Shown here piece after piece: positions 32,850 through 41,561 of a stretch of 64,000 nucleotides of DNA. The notes under the pieces are model-generated. The model was not told the origin of the DNA. It did no database searches and worked only from the letters and a program-made list of their open reading frames with translations. Positions within the stretch are counted from its first letter, which is position 1. Every line of letters starts with the position of its first letter. The position numbers and the translations under genes are program-made. Origin of the DNA: Bradyrhizobium barranii subsp. apii (GTDB taxonomy: Bacteria > Pseudomonadota > Alphaproteobacteria > Rhizobiales > Xanthobacteraceae); the NCBI RefSeq assembly GCF_011516635.5, contig NZ_CP096255.1, forward strand, positions 7,004,501 to 7,068,500, in the 5' to 3' direction.

Positions 32850-33650
32850 TCAGTAAAATTTGTGGAAATGATGGATCGGCCCGTGGCCGTGGCCGACGCT
32901 GAAGCGGTCGGCGGCCGCGATCGCTGCGCTGATCCAGGCCTTGGCGCTCCGCACGGCCCGCTCGAGATCCTCGCCCCTGGCAAGCCCCGCCGCGACGGCC
33001 GAGGACAGCGAGCACCCCGTGCCGTGGGTGTTGCGGGTGGCGACCCGCGGCGCCGCAAGCGCGATCGTGTTGTCGGCATCGACGAGATAGTCGATGCTTT
33101 CGGCGCCCTCGCCGTGCCCGCCCTTGATCAGGACCGCACGGCAGCCCAGCGCCAGCAGCCGGCGCCCCTGGCTCTCGATCTCGGCCTCGCGTGTCGCGAC
33201 GGGCTCGTCGAGCAGAGCCGCGGCCTCGGGCAGATTAGGCGTGATCACCGACGCCAGTGGCATCAGTTTCTTGCGCAGGGCTTCCACGGCCTCCGCGGCG
33301 AGCAGGCGATCGCCGGAGGTTGCGACCATCACGGGATCGAGCACGACATGCCCCGGCTTCCAGCGCGACAGCGCCGCCGCGATCGCATCGATGCTGGCGG
33401 CCTGCGCCACCATCCCGATCTTCACCGCGCCGACCTCGAGATCGGAAAACACGGCATCGATCTGCGCGGTGACGAATTCGGCGGGCACCGCGTGGATGCC
33501 GGTAACGCCGCGCGTGTTCTGCGCGGTCAGGGCCGTGATCGCGGAAGCGCCATAGACGCCGAGTGCGGCAAATGTCTTCAGGTCGGCCTGGATGCCGGCG
33601 CCGCCGCTCGAATCGGAGCCGGCGATGGTGAGCGCCACGGGCGTCGTCAT
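32850..33650 (-). CDS. thiD: Hydroxymethylpyrimidine/phosphomethylpyrimidine kinase
   Basis: A 266-residue ribokinase-family enzyme of thiamine biosynthesis that phosphorylates HMP and then HMP-P. It has the N-terminal ALTIAGSDSSGGAGIQADLK, the substrate-binding GAVKIGMVAQ, the central VVLDPVMVATSGDRLL, and the anion-hole and catalytic motif NTHGTGCSLSSAVAAGLA. The His/Gly-rich C-terminus (FSVGHGHGPIHHFH) is typical of proteobacterial ThiD. ATG 33650 is preferred to an upstream in-frame start because homology begins there. No other thi gene is adjacent. Confidence 0.95.
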   Translation of the reverse strand: MTTPVALTIAGSDSSGGAGIQADLKTFAALGVYGASAITALTAQNTRGVTGIHAVPAEFVTAQIDAVFSDLEVGAVKIGMVAQAASIDAIAAALSRWKPGHVVLDPVMVATSGDRLLAAEAVEALRKKLMPLASVITPNLPEAAALLDEPVATREAEIESQGRRLLALGCRAVLIKGGHGEGAESIDYLVDADNTIALAAPRVATRNTHGTGCSLSSAVAAGLARGEDLERAVRSAKAWISAAIAAADRFSVGHGHGPIHHFHKFY

Positions 33651-33778
33651 GGGGCGATCTTCCGCGTTTTTGAGACCATCACCCGTCCTAGCGCGCACCC
33701 CGGTGGCCCGCAAGTTCGCTTGCTAAATCCGGCCGATTTTGGCCTATTAGCCGCCAGATATGCTTCGGAGTGACTGCA

Positions 33779-34024
33779 ATGGTTCCTTTTTTCGTCCAGA
33801 TCAAATGCAAGCTCGGCCAGTCCTACACGGTCGCCAACGCGCTTGCCGAAGCCGAGATCGCCTCCGAGATCTACTCCACGGCCGGCCATTACGATTTGCT
33901 GGTGAAGTTCTACGTCGACAAGGACACCGACATCGGCCACTTCATCAACGAGAAGGTGCAGGTGCTGCCGGGCATCCAGGACACCCTGACCATCATCACC
34001 TTTAAGGCGTTTGGCGCGAGCTAG
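33779..34024 (+). CDS. Stand-alone Lrp/AsnC-type ligand-binding (RAM) domain protein
   Basis: An 81-residue protein that is only the effector-binding and oligomerisation domain of Lrp/AsnC regulators, without a helix-turn-helix. It reads VPFFVQIKCKLGQSYTVANA, then YSTAGHYDLLVKFYVDKDTD and LPGIQDTLTIITFKAF, the beta-alpha-beta-beta-alpha-beta fold that binds small ligands such as amino acids at dimer interfaces. Such single-domain proteins may modulate full-length Lrp proteins. ATG 33779 has GGAG upstream; ATG 33770 is the alternative. It is divergent from thiD. Confidence 0.85.
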   Translation: MVPFFVQIKCKLGQSYTVANALAEAEIASEIYSTAGHYDLLVKFYVDKDTDIGHFINEKVQVLPGIQDTLTIITFKAFGAS

Positions 34025-34392
34025 GGTGTGCACGAGGGCCGGATGGGAAGTCCGCTTCCGAGACAGCGCAGCGGACCAATTGTGCTCAAAGTGAGTTCTT
34101 CGGATTTTGACCATCGCATACATCATCCAGCGCTCGCCCCCCTCTCGCGCTAACAAGGCCCAACGCGCTTCATCGATGACGGCCGCGTCGACATCGCGCC
34201 AATGTCCGGTCAAAAAACGGATAGTCTCCAAGTGGTTGGGGCCATCGTAGCCCACGCGCTTAGGTCCGCGGAGGAACAATTCGGCGGCCCGATCGCGTGC
34301 ACCTATGCCGCGCGCAAAGTGTGAAATATTTCATTGAACATACAACCCTGGAATGCTCTTTTCACACGGATCGTGAGCGCCGGGGGCCGGCA
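34025..34392. other. Junction region with possible degraded minus-strand coding sequence
   Basis: These 368 bases lie between the chromosomal RAM-domain gene and the AT-richer metallopeptidase/hydrolase pair. On the minus strand, from about 34320 to 34045, an open frame translates plausibly (ARGIGARDRAAELFLRGPKR, then NHLETIRFLTGHWRDVDAAV and EARWALLAREGGERWMMYAM). It has no good start and runs on into antisense of the neighbouring gene, so it is more likely a gene remnant than a working gene. The last 100 bases are AT-rich and may hold the promoter for the gene at 34393. Confidence 0.35.
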
Positions 34393-35427
34393 ATGCCCAA
34401 AGGACCGCTTGTTTCGATAGCAGTTGCTGTCTGGGTGCTTTGCACAGGCGGCTTAGCCTGGGCGGTTCGCCCAGCGGCGATAGACCCCGCTGCCATCCTC
34501 CGTAACCAAGTCGACAAGATTGGTCCGGGTTCAGTTGTCTTTAATCCTCCGACGGAAATGACGGTCGGCTATCACGAGCCAATAGCCGTCCAGCCGCTCC
34601 AACGTCATGGCGTGGCTCAAACTGAACAGATCGAGGTTGGCAGCTTCATGCGGGCTCGCCTATTCGGTGAAGGATTCACGGCAACAACGAGTAGCGATGA
34701 CGCGCAAGCCGAGTGGCTTTATGCTGAGCTTCCAGCGAAGTCGGGCGACCAGACCGGTGCACCGCGCGACAAAATGTATCTCTTCGTTTCGCGAGTTCTG
34801 GGCAGCACGGAGGAGGTCTGGCAGGCAATCTTCGCATCCGATCGCCTAACTTATCGGCCACCCCGTCTCGTCCTGTACACAAGCGCCACCTACGCGGCCT
34901 GCGGATTAGCCGAGAAAATCATGGGACCATTCTATTGTCCTGATGATCAGAAAGTCTACCTCGACCTTTCGTTCTTCCAAGAGATGCAGACTGACCTTCA
35001 CGCCTGCGATTCGAGCGGCGCCGACTGTCAACTTCCTCAGGCCTATGTGATAGCCCACGAAATCGGACACCACGTTCAGAACTTGCTGGGAATTATGCCA
35101 AAAGTGCGCGAGCTTCAAGAGAGCATGGAAACGGAGGCGGAGAGAAACCGGTTACAGGTTCTTCTCGAATTGCAGGCCGATTGTCTCGCCGGCATTTGGG
35201 CGCGTAAAATTAAAGAGAAAGCGAAGATCAACGCGAGCGACATAGCAGCGGCAATTCGAACGACAGAAGCACTAGGCAACGACACCCTGCAGAAAAGTGC
35301 CTTGGGGTACGTAGTGCCTGACTCGTTCACTCATGGCAGCGCTGCGCAGCGCCATCATTGGTTCGATGTCGGTTACGCAACTGGATTGGTGAAGAGCTGC
35401 AACACCTTTGCTGGAGCGCGGCAATGA
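34393..35427 (+). CDS. Exported YpfJ-type neutral zinc metallopeptidase with extra N-terminal domain
   Basis: A 344-residue protein with a signal peptide (about 1-25, cleavage after AWA). Residues about 40-115 form a segment (FNPPTEMTVGYHEPIAVQP; SFMRARLFGEGFTA) that resembles a small beta-rich domain I recall attached to various effector-like proteins. The C-terminal half is a neutral zinc metallopeptidase: PFYCPDDQKVYLDLSFFQEM, the zinc motif VIAHEIGHHVQNLLG with catalytic Glu, the third ligand region ELQADCLAGIWA, and HGSAAQRHHWFDVGYATG. All catalytic residues are present. Codon use is more AT-rich than in the flanking chromosome, suggesting transfer. Its stop overlaps a short ORF, followed by a DUF900 hydrolase in the same direction. 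Confidence 0.85.
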   Translation: MPKGPLVSIAVAVWVLCTGGLAWAVRPAAIDPAAILRNQVDKIGPGSVVFNPPTEMTVGYHEPIAVQPLQRHGVAQTEQIEVGSFMRARLFGEGFTATTSSDDAQAEWLYAELPAKSGDQTGAPRDKMYLFVSRVLGSTEEVWQAIFASDRLTYRPPRLVLYTSATYAACGLAEKIMGPFYCPDDQKVYLDLSFFQEMQTDLHACDSSGADCQLPQAYVIAHEIGHHVQNLLGIMPKVRELQESMETEAERNRLQVLLELQADCLAGIWARKIKEKAKINASDIAAAIRTTEALGNDTLQKSALGYVVPDSFTHGSAAQRHHWFDVGYATGLVKSCNTFAGARQ

Positions 35428-35573
35428 GACCCGACCTTCCCGACTCTCAACAGCCGATGTCCGACGACGACTGCATACTTCCGAGCGGGACCGCTGGCGG
35501 TACGGGAGCCCCCACCGAACGAAGAGAAACTCTGCGACGAACGCCTGCCCGGTCTCTTGCATTTTCATTTTGA
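35424..35573 (+). CDS. Possible 49-residue ORF between the metallopeptidase and hydrolase genes
   Basis: An ATG at 35424 overlaps the metallopeptidase stop (ATGA), a typical coupling arrangement. The frame runs MRPDLPDSQQPMSDDDCILP and ends shortly before the hydrolase start. It has one Cys, an acidic N-terminal half and a basic C-terminal half (TERRETLRRTPARSLAFSF), and no recognisable motif. It may be a genuine short linker gene or chance. It is listed because it would make the three frames one unit. Confidence 0.3.
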   Translation: MRPDLPDSQQPMSDDDCILPSGTAGGTGAPTERRETLRRTPARSLAFSF

Positions 35574-35583
35574 GGGGAGTGCC

Positions 35584-37149
35584 GTGCCCCAGCATTGGTT
35601 AAAATACTTGGCTGTTTGGTCAATTGCTTTCGCAACGGGCTTCGGGAGCAGCTACGCGCAACCGATCGTCGCCGAGCGAGACGTCCTTCAGATCTGCGAA
35701 GCGTTTTCGCGGAAGGCCCCAGAGCGAATGCCGGCAATTGTTCAGCCGGAAGCTGCCAAAAATTTCGTTGGGAGATACGCTCGCTTTTCGGACCGGCTAC
35801 GAGGCTGCCTATCGGCATCGGAGCGCGAGCGCGAGCCAAATAGCGTGACTTTTTTGATTCAGAACACACAGTATGAGAGTTACTGGAAGTTCCTCACTGA
35901 TTCCAACTCAGTTCAATGGATTTCTATCGAGAGGTTTAGGCCCGTCACGCTGGCAGATGATGAGCCATGGCGCGCGCCTTTTGATGTGACAGCAGCCCCG
36001 ATCAGGCCAACGATTAAACCCGGCGGCACCAAAATAGACCCGGATATCCAAGGCGGCGCGATTCAAAACTCCAGCGTCGACACACGTATCGTTGAGTTTT
36101 TCTATGCAACGAACCGCAAACAGTCGGACACTCCCCCCGATGTCGAAGGCCATCCCCAGCCCGCATTCACAAGCGATGGACCTCCTGTCTACAGCTTAAA
36201 CGGCTGGACTGCTGTCAGCGGCTACACAGGCGAGCGCAACCCTGATCTGAGTGTCGGGATCGTTCGCGTCCGGGTGCCTGAAGGACACCACATCGGAAAC
36301 ATAGAATTGCCCCCGAGCCTTAAGCTCTTCGGATTTGAGTTGAGACGAGACACACTTGACCCAACGAAGCATTTTACTATTCGCAGCATCGAGAAAACAG
36401 ACGAAGCGAAATGGATAAAAACGCTAGCGTCAACAAAGAAGAAAAAGGCTCTCGTGTTTGTCCATGGCTTCAATACCAAATTCCGCGACGCCGTCTTCCG
36501 GGCAGCGCAGATAACTTGGGATCTTCAGTTCAGAGGCTCCACAATCTTATTCTCATGGCCGTCTCGCGGGGATATCGCGGACTATCTCTATGACAAAGAA
36601 AGCGCGTTGGCTTCGCGCACGGCCTTTCTTCGCGTGATCGACGATCTTTACAAAGCCGGATATGACAACATCGATGTGATAGCTCACAGTATGGGGAACT
36701 TGATCGCAGTTGAGGCCCTATCAAATAGCGCCGCGACACGATCACCCACGGCTATCGCGCAGTTGATTATGGTCGCCCCCGATGTGGACCGAGACATGTT
36801 TGTTCAAGACATTTCCGGCGTCGCAAAGGTCACCAAAGGGCTTACGCTTTACGCATCCAAGAACGACAAGGCCTTGCAGCTATCGAAGCGTATTGCCGGA
36901 GGTATCCCGCGCGCGGGAGATGTACCTGATGCCGGGCCAGTTGTTTTGCCTGGACTTTGGACGATTGATGTCAGTCTGATTGGAGATGAACTGTTCGGAC
37001 TAAATCATAACACGTTCGCCACAACACGAAATGTGCTTAACGATCTTGCGATACTACTTATGGAAGGCAAGCCGCCACCACGGCTAGTTGAGATCCGGGG
37101 CTTCCCTGAGCCTCCCCAAAAAGCCGCGTACTTCCGCTACATACCCTAG
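35584..37149 (+). CDS. Exported alpha/beta hydrolase, DUF900 family
   Basis: A 521-residue protein from GTG 35584, which has a strong GAGGGGAG site; the ATG at 35557 lacks one. A signal peptide (about 1-25) precedes an N-terminal region of unknown fold (about 30-165). Residues about 165-500 carry the DUF900 esterase pattern: VEFFYATNRKQSD, ALVFVHGFNTKFRDAVFRAA, FSWPSRGDIADYLYD, the nucleophile Ser in DVIAHSMGNLIAVEAL, Asp in VAPDVDRDMF, and His in FGLNHNTFATT. The substrate is unknown. The AT-rich codon use matches the upstream metallopeptidase. The stop TAG lies inside the CTAG target duplication of an IS1380 element, so the gene survived the insertion intact. Confidence 0.85.
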   Translation: MPQHWLKYLAVWSIAFATGFGSSYAQPIVAERDVLQICEAFSRKAPERMPAIVQPEAAKNFVGRYARFSDRLRGCLSASEREREPNSVTFLIQNTQYESYWKFLTDSNSVQWISIERFRPVTLADDEPWRAPFDVTAAPIRPTIKPGGTKIDPDIQGGAIQNSSVDTRIVEFFYATNRKQSDTPPDVEGHPQPAFTSDGPPVYSLNGWTAVSGYTGERNPDLSVGIVRVRVPEGHHIGNIELPPSLKLFGFELRRDTLDPTKHFTIRSIEKTDEAKWIKTLASTKKKKALVFVHGFNTKFRDAVFRAAQITWDLQFRGSTILFSWPSRGDIADYLYDKESALASRTAFLRVIDDLYKAGYDNIDVIAHSMGNLIAVEALSNSAATRSPTAIAQLIMVAPDVDRDMFVQDISGVAKVTKGLTLYASKNDKALQLSKRIAGGIPRAGDVPDAGPVVLPGLWTIDVSLIGDELFGLNHNTFATTRNVLNDLAILLMEGKPPPRLVEIRGFPEPPQKAAYFRYIP

Positions 37150-38781
37150 CCCGTCTTATTCGTCAGAGGGCGCCTGAGAGGCTGGCGAGCGTGGTGTAAA
37201 GCGCTGATGCGGCGTAGGATTCGGTTGCGAAGCCAACCCCATCACCTTCAGCCGCGAACACCACGCCCGCCATGACCGACGATACGATTCTGCCCTTCTC
37301 GTTTCCAGCCGTTCACGCCAAGAAAGTCACAGCTGCCTTCGATGGCGGTCGGCTGACCTCGAACGGGGGCGTGATGCTTCTGGCGATGGCCGAGCGGCGT
37401 CTCGGCTTGGCCGACAATTTGGCCCGGGTGTTCCCGGATCGGCGCGATCCGACGCGGGTCGTGCACAGCCTGGTCGATATGTTCCGCGCGCGCATGTTCG
37501 CGATCTGCTGCGGCTACGAGGACGCCGACGACCTCGATCATCTGCGGTCCGATCCCGCATTCAAGCTGGCCTGCGGACGGCTGCCGGACACGGGTCGCGA
37601 TCTGTGTTCCCAACCGACGCTGTCGCGTCTGGAGAATGCTCCGCGCCTGCGCGACGTGATCCGACTGACCTACACTTTGGTCGACGCATGGATGGATAGC
37701 TACCCGCGCGAGCCGGCATCCGTCACGCTCGACATCGATGATACCTGCGATGTCGTCCACGGCCATCAGCAGCTCTCGCTGTTCAACGCTCATTATGACG
37801 AACGCTGCTTCCTGCCGATCCACGTCTACGACACGGAGAAGAGCCGGCCCGTGGCGGTCGTGCTGCGGCCCGGCAAGACGCCGGGCGGCGTCGAGGTGCG
37901 TGCCCATCTGCGCCGCCTGGTACGGCATATCCGGACGCGGTGGCACAACACGCGAATTACGTTCCGTGGCGACGGGCACTATGCCCGGCCGGAGGCAATG
38001 GCGTGGTGCGAGACCAACGGCATCGACTACATCTTCGGTCTGTCCGGCACCAAGCCGCTCGCCAGAAAAGTCGACGCGGTCGCCGACGACATCCGCACGC
38101 GACGCGCCATCGAGAACCTGCCGGTTCTGCGCGGCTATACCGAGACGCGCCACAAGGCAAAGTCCTGGGATCGCGAACGACGCACCGTCGCCCGTATTGA
38201 GGCGACGATGCTCGGCCTCGACATCCGCTTCGTCGTCACCAGCCTCGATGTCGGCTCGGCCGAGTGGATCTACGACAGCCTGTATTGCGCGCGCGGCCAA
38301 GCCGAGAATCTGATCAAGCTGCATAAGACGCAGCTCGCCTCCGATCGCACCAGTTGCCGTTCGGCGCTCGCCAATCAAGTCCGCCTCGTTCTCCATACCG
38401 CCGCTTATTGGCTGATGCTGACCGTGCGCGACGCCATTCCCAAAGTCCGGGAATTGGCCACTGCCGAGTTCGCGACGCTGCGTCTTCGGCTCTTGAAAAT
38501 CGCCGCCCGGGTTGTCGAGACCAAGAGCCGCATTCGCCTTGCGTTCGCCGCGGCATGTCCCGAAGCCGACCTGATCCGCAGCTTGCCCGGCGCGCTGCTG
38601 CCGCTCGGTCCTTGACCGGTGGGGCGTCCGCCCGCGTTCACCCAACCCATCCCTCAAGCGCGTTGCAAAGTACCGGTCGTCAGGCGGTGAAAAGCCGAAG
38701 GCAATCCTGTGCGCCTCGTCAGCGGAGGTGTGCGGATGCACCAGTCGGACCAAAATACCGCGCTCTCACGAATAGGGCGGG
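37150..38781. mobile_element. IS1380-family insertion sequence (1,632 bp)
   Basis: Bounded by a CTAG direct repeat (37146-37149 and 38782-38785). The terminal inverted repeats are good: CCCGTCTTATTCGTCAGAG at the left, and CCCGCCCTATTCGTGAGAG read inward from the right. Length and 4-bp duplication are normal for IS1380. It is inserted exactly at the hydrolase stop codon, four bases from the end of an older IS630. Confidence 0.88.
37272..38615 (+). CDS. IS1380-family transposase
   Basis: A 447-residue DDE transposase. It shows the family N-terminus (LPFSFPAVHAKKVTAAFDGG, LTSNGGVMLLAMAERRLGL), the first catalytic Asp in SVTLDIDDTCDVVHGHQQ, the second Asp in RITFRGDGHYARPEAM, and the Glu region with YCARGQAENLIKLHKTQLAS. 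The frame is intact and the terminal repeats of the element are preserved, so it may be active. Confidence 0.93.
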   Translation: MTDDTILPFSFPAVHAKKVTAAFDGGRLTSNGGVMLLAMAERRLGLADNLARVFPDRRDPTRVVHSLVDMFRARMFAICCGYEDADDLDHLRSDPAFKLACGRLPDTGRDLCSQPTLSRLENAPRLRDVIRLTYTLVDAWMDSYPREPASVTLDIDDTCDVVHGHQQLSLFNAHYDERCFLPIHVYDTEKSRPVAVVLRPGKTPGGVEVRAHLRRLVRHIRTRWHNTRITFRGDGHYARPEAMAWCETNGIDYIFGLSGTKPLARKVDAVADDIRTRRAIENLPVLRGYTETRHKAKSWDRERRTVARIEATMLGLDIRFVVTSLDVGSAEWIYDSLYCARGQAENLIKLHKTQLASDRTSCRSALANQVRLVLHTAAYWLMLTVRDAIPKVRELATAEFATLRLRLLKIAARVVETKSRIRLAFAAACPEADLIRSLPGALLPLGP

Positions 38782-38881
38782 CTAGACTAGAGCATTTTCC
38801 GACCGGAAAGAATCGGGTGGGGATTCCCAAAACGGCGCGAGTCAGATTCAAGCTGCATGCTGGCGAGGGAGGCCAGCATGT

Positions 38882-39304
38882 ATGGCCAGGGCGCTTTCGG
38901 TTGATCTTCGCCAAAGGGTGGTAGCCGCGATTGACGGTGGCATGTCCTGTCGACAGGCTGCTGAGCGCTTTGGTGTCAGCGCGGCCAGTGCGATCCGCTG
39001 GCGCGCTCGCCTCAAGAAAGTTGGCGACATCGTTCCTAAACGCCAGGGCGGTGACCGCAAATCGCAGCGCATCGAAGCGCATTCGCAATTGATTCTGGAG
39101 GCGGTGACAGCGAGGCCGGATATCACGCTTGCCGAGTTGCGAGAACTGTTGAAACGTCATGGAATATCGACTGGCATCGCGTCGCTCTGGCGTTTTTTCC
39201 AGCGCAGAAAGATCACACTTAAAAAAAGACAGCGCACGCCGCCGAGCAACGGCGCGGCGATATAAATGCCGCACGTGAGGAGTGGTTCGAAGGGCAAATC
39301 GACC
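38882..39304 (+). pseudogene. IS630 transposase, 5' part, interrupted by IS66
   Basis: The first frame (38882-39265) encodes the helix-turn-helix region MARALSVDLRQRVVAAIDGG, QAAERFGVSAASAIRW and the linker DITLAELRELLKRHGIS. On a run of seven A (about 39219-39225) a -1 shift joins it to KTAHAAEQRRGDINAARE and EEWFEGQID, which continues in the 3' part at 42428. The frameshift is probably programmed in the intact IS; the break is caused by the IS66 insertion at 39304. Confidence 0.85.
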
Positions 39305-39345
39305 GTAAGCGTAGCTCTGCGGCCCTTTTGAATGGCGCTTGACGC

Positions 39346-39948
39346 CTATTTTGTTCGCGTGGCGCGTCGCCGCGGCTTCCTTGTGTCGGACAACGCGTTG
39401 ACGGCGGCTTCGAGTGCCTTCCGGTCGACGACGTTGGGATCGAACCGCTCCGGGCCCCAGAGGCGCATGTGTCCGTGCTCGGGATGGGCGGGGTCGCTGA
39501 TGGCGGCGAGGTATTCGGCATAGCCTGGCGCACCGCCGACGTCTTCCGGAGGACAACGACCGGCGGCCTCGAGCAGGAAGGGAAGCCCCTCCGTCGTGGT
39601 GTTCTCGAACCATTTTTCGAGCTTGATCACATGGTCCCAGCTGTCGCCGAAGTCATAGAGATAGTGGATCGTCTTGGCGCCGGTCTCGCGAACGATATCG
39701 CACAGCCGCGCTTTGCGGGCATCCATGGGCTGGTGACCGTAATCATTGTCGGGGTCGGGAATCCCCCAATGTGCCTCACCAGCAAAGAACTCGAAGAGGT
39801 GACTGTTCGTCCAGCCGAATGCCTCCTGAAGCGTCAGATGCAGCCGATCAAGGCGCAGGGTGACGGGTACGACAAGGCGACGCATCACCTCCGGCTTCAC
39901 ATCCTTGAGGGTCACCTTGATCCGGACCGCGGTCGTGTTCAGGCTCAT
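39346..39948 (-). CDS. pRiA4b ORF-3 family passenger protein of IS66
   Basis: A 200-residue protein. It begins MSLNTTAVRIKVTLKDVKPE and has RLDRLHLTLQEAFGWTNSHL, YLYDFGDSWDHVIKLEKW and CPPEDVGGAPGYAEYLAAI, the diagnostic features of the plasmid pRiA4b ORF-3 family, a frequent passenger in IS elements with no proven role in transposition. The start ATG (39948) overlaps the tnpC stop (ATGA), so it is translationally coupled to the transposase. The frame is intact. Confidence in family is high, in function low. Confidence 0.88.
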   Translation of the reverse strand: MSLNTTAVRIKVTLKDVKPEVMRRLVVPVTLRLDRLHLTLQEAFGWTNSHLFEFFAGEAHWGIPDPDNDYGHQPMDARKARLCDIVRETGAKTIHYLYDFGDSWDHVIKLEKWFENTTTEGLPFLLEAAGRCPPEDVGGAPGYAEYLAAISDPAHPEHGHMRLWGPERFDPNVVDRKALEAAVNALSDTRKPRRRATRTK

Positions 39949-41510
39949 GCCGCCAGCCTCGGATCGCGTGTATGCATCGTATAGGTCGACGCCCAGGGAA
40001 GCAGTTCGTCCAGTCGCGCTGCAGGCCAACCATTGACGAGCTTGGCGAGAACGTCAGCGAGCCAGTGCTCGGCACTGACGCCATTGAGCTTACAGGTCTC
40101 AATGAGCGAAGCCAGCAATGCCCAATTCCCGGCGCCTTCGTCGCAACCGGCAAAAAGAGAGTTCTTGGCGTTGAGCTTGATCGGTCGCATCGCACGCTCG
40201 ACAGCATTCGTGTCCATTTCGATGCGCCCATCATCAAGATAGAGCGTCAGGCCGTCCCAATGACGTAGTGCATAGCGCAAAGCCTTCGCCGTGTCGCTCT
40301 TCTGCGCAAGGTGATCGAGCTTGGCCTCAAACCACTGCTTCAAGGCTGCAACCAGAGGCCGGGTATGCGCTTGTCGGCCAGCACGGCGCTCGTCCGCAGA
40401 TCGGCCGCGGAGGGCCTTCTCGACCGCGTAAAGCTGGGCGATGCGCTCAAGAGCCTCGCGGGCAACCGGAGCTGGCGCAGGCGCAGCCTCCCGCTCGATC
40501 TTCACAAACTGGCGCCGCAGATGCGACCAGCAGAAGGCGAGCGTCCCGGACAGGGCGTCCGCACGCGTCTCTCGGGTCATGGTCTTGTAAGCCTGATAGC
40601 CGTCGCAGTGGATGATGCCGCGATAGCCCTCCAGCAGCCGCAAGCCATGAACGGCGCCGCGGCCCGGTGCATAGGCATAGACTACCCCAGGCGGATCAGG
40701 TCCGGCCCAAGGCCTGTCATCGCGTGACAGCGCCCAGAAGTAGCCGGTTTTTGTTCTGCCGCGCCCCGGATCCAGCACCGGCGCCGGGGTCTCATCGACA
40801 CAGAGCTTCGAGGAGGCGAGCAGAAGCTGGCGCAGACGATGCCACACGGGCTTCAATTCCTGGGCGGCATAGCCGACCCAGAAGGCGAGCGTGGAACGAT
40901 CCAGCGCTATTCCGTGCGTCGCCAGCATCTGCGCCTGGCGGTAAAGCGGCAAATGCCAGTGATACTTGGCATCGATCACATGCGCGACCAGCCGCTCGGT
41001 GGGCAATCCTCCCCTGATCAATCGCTCGGGAGCCGCGTGCTGCAGGACGACGCCATGACAGGCGCGGCAGGCCAGCTTGGGACGGCGGGTGATGATGACG
41101 CGATACTGCGCCGGAACGACGTCGAGCCTCTGGCTCTCATCCTGACCAATCTCGAAGAGGTTGCCCTTACAAGACGGGCAGCAGCTCTCGGCCGGCATCA
41201 TAGTCTCGATGACGCGCGGCAAATGCTCCGGCAGCTGACCACGGTTGGCTCTGCGCGCGGCAGCTCTCTTCTCGCCTGTTTTGGGATTGGCACGATTCTC
41301 GGCGGCTTCGAGAGCCGCAACGGCCTGATCGATATCCTCCAGAACAAGCTGCAGCTGATCAGCGTCCAGCTTTTCCGAGGACCGACCGAACTGCGCATCT
41401 TTCGCAAGCTTGAGCAACCGCTCGAGCCGGGCGCAGCGATCCAGCAGAGCCGCGGCAAAGGCACGCAACTCGGCTGGATCGCTCGGTAGCTCATCAGGCA
41501 AATCACTCAT
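39945..41510 (-). CDS. tnpC: IS66 transposase TnpC
   Basis: A 521-residue DDE transposase. An N-terminal coiled leucine-zipper region (about 10-80, LDRCARLERLLKLAKDAQFG) precedes a zinc-binding motif (CCPSCKGNLFEIG and ACRACHG). The catalytic region has the first Asp in KLCVDETPAPVLDPGRG, the second in IIHCDGYQAYKTM, and Glu in DGRIEMDTNAVERAMRPIKL. The C-terminal IS66 domain (ALLASLIETCKLNGVSAEHW) is present. Intact and probably functional with TnpA and TnpB. Confidence 0.95.
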   Translation of the reverse strand: MSDLPDELPSDPAELRAFAAALLDRCARLERLLKLAKDAQFGRSSEKLDADQLQLVLEDIDQAVAALEAAENRANPKTGEKRAAARRANRGQLPEHLPRVIETMMPAESCCPSCKGNLFEIGQDESQRLDVVPAQYRVIITRRPKLACRACHGVVLQHAAPERLIRGGLPTERLVAHVIDAKYHWHLPLYRQAQMLATHGIALDRSTLAFWVGYAAQELKPVWHRLRQLLLASSKLCVDETPAPVLDPGRGRTKTGYFWALSRDDRPWAGPDPPGVVYAYAPGRGAVHGLRLLEGYRGIIHCDGYQAYKTMTRETRADALSGTLAFCWSHLRRQFVKIEREAAPAPAPVAREALERIAQLYAVEKALRGRSADERRAGRQAHTRPLVAALKQWFEAKLDHLAQKSDTAKALRYALRHWDGLTLYLDDGRIEMDTNAVERAMRPIKLNAKNSLFAGCDEGAGNWALLASLIETCKLNGVSAEHWLADVLAKLVNGWPAARLDELLPWASTYTMHTRDPRLAA

Positions 41511-41561
41511 TGGCCCGAGCTTGCCATGCTTCGCGTCACGATGCAGCGATGATTTGCATTT

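Noticed and set aside
37248..38753. 501-codon frame antisense to the IS1380 transposase
   Set aside because: Shadow of the transposase gene, which has all DDE motifs and lies correctly between the terminal repeats.
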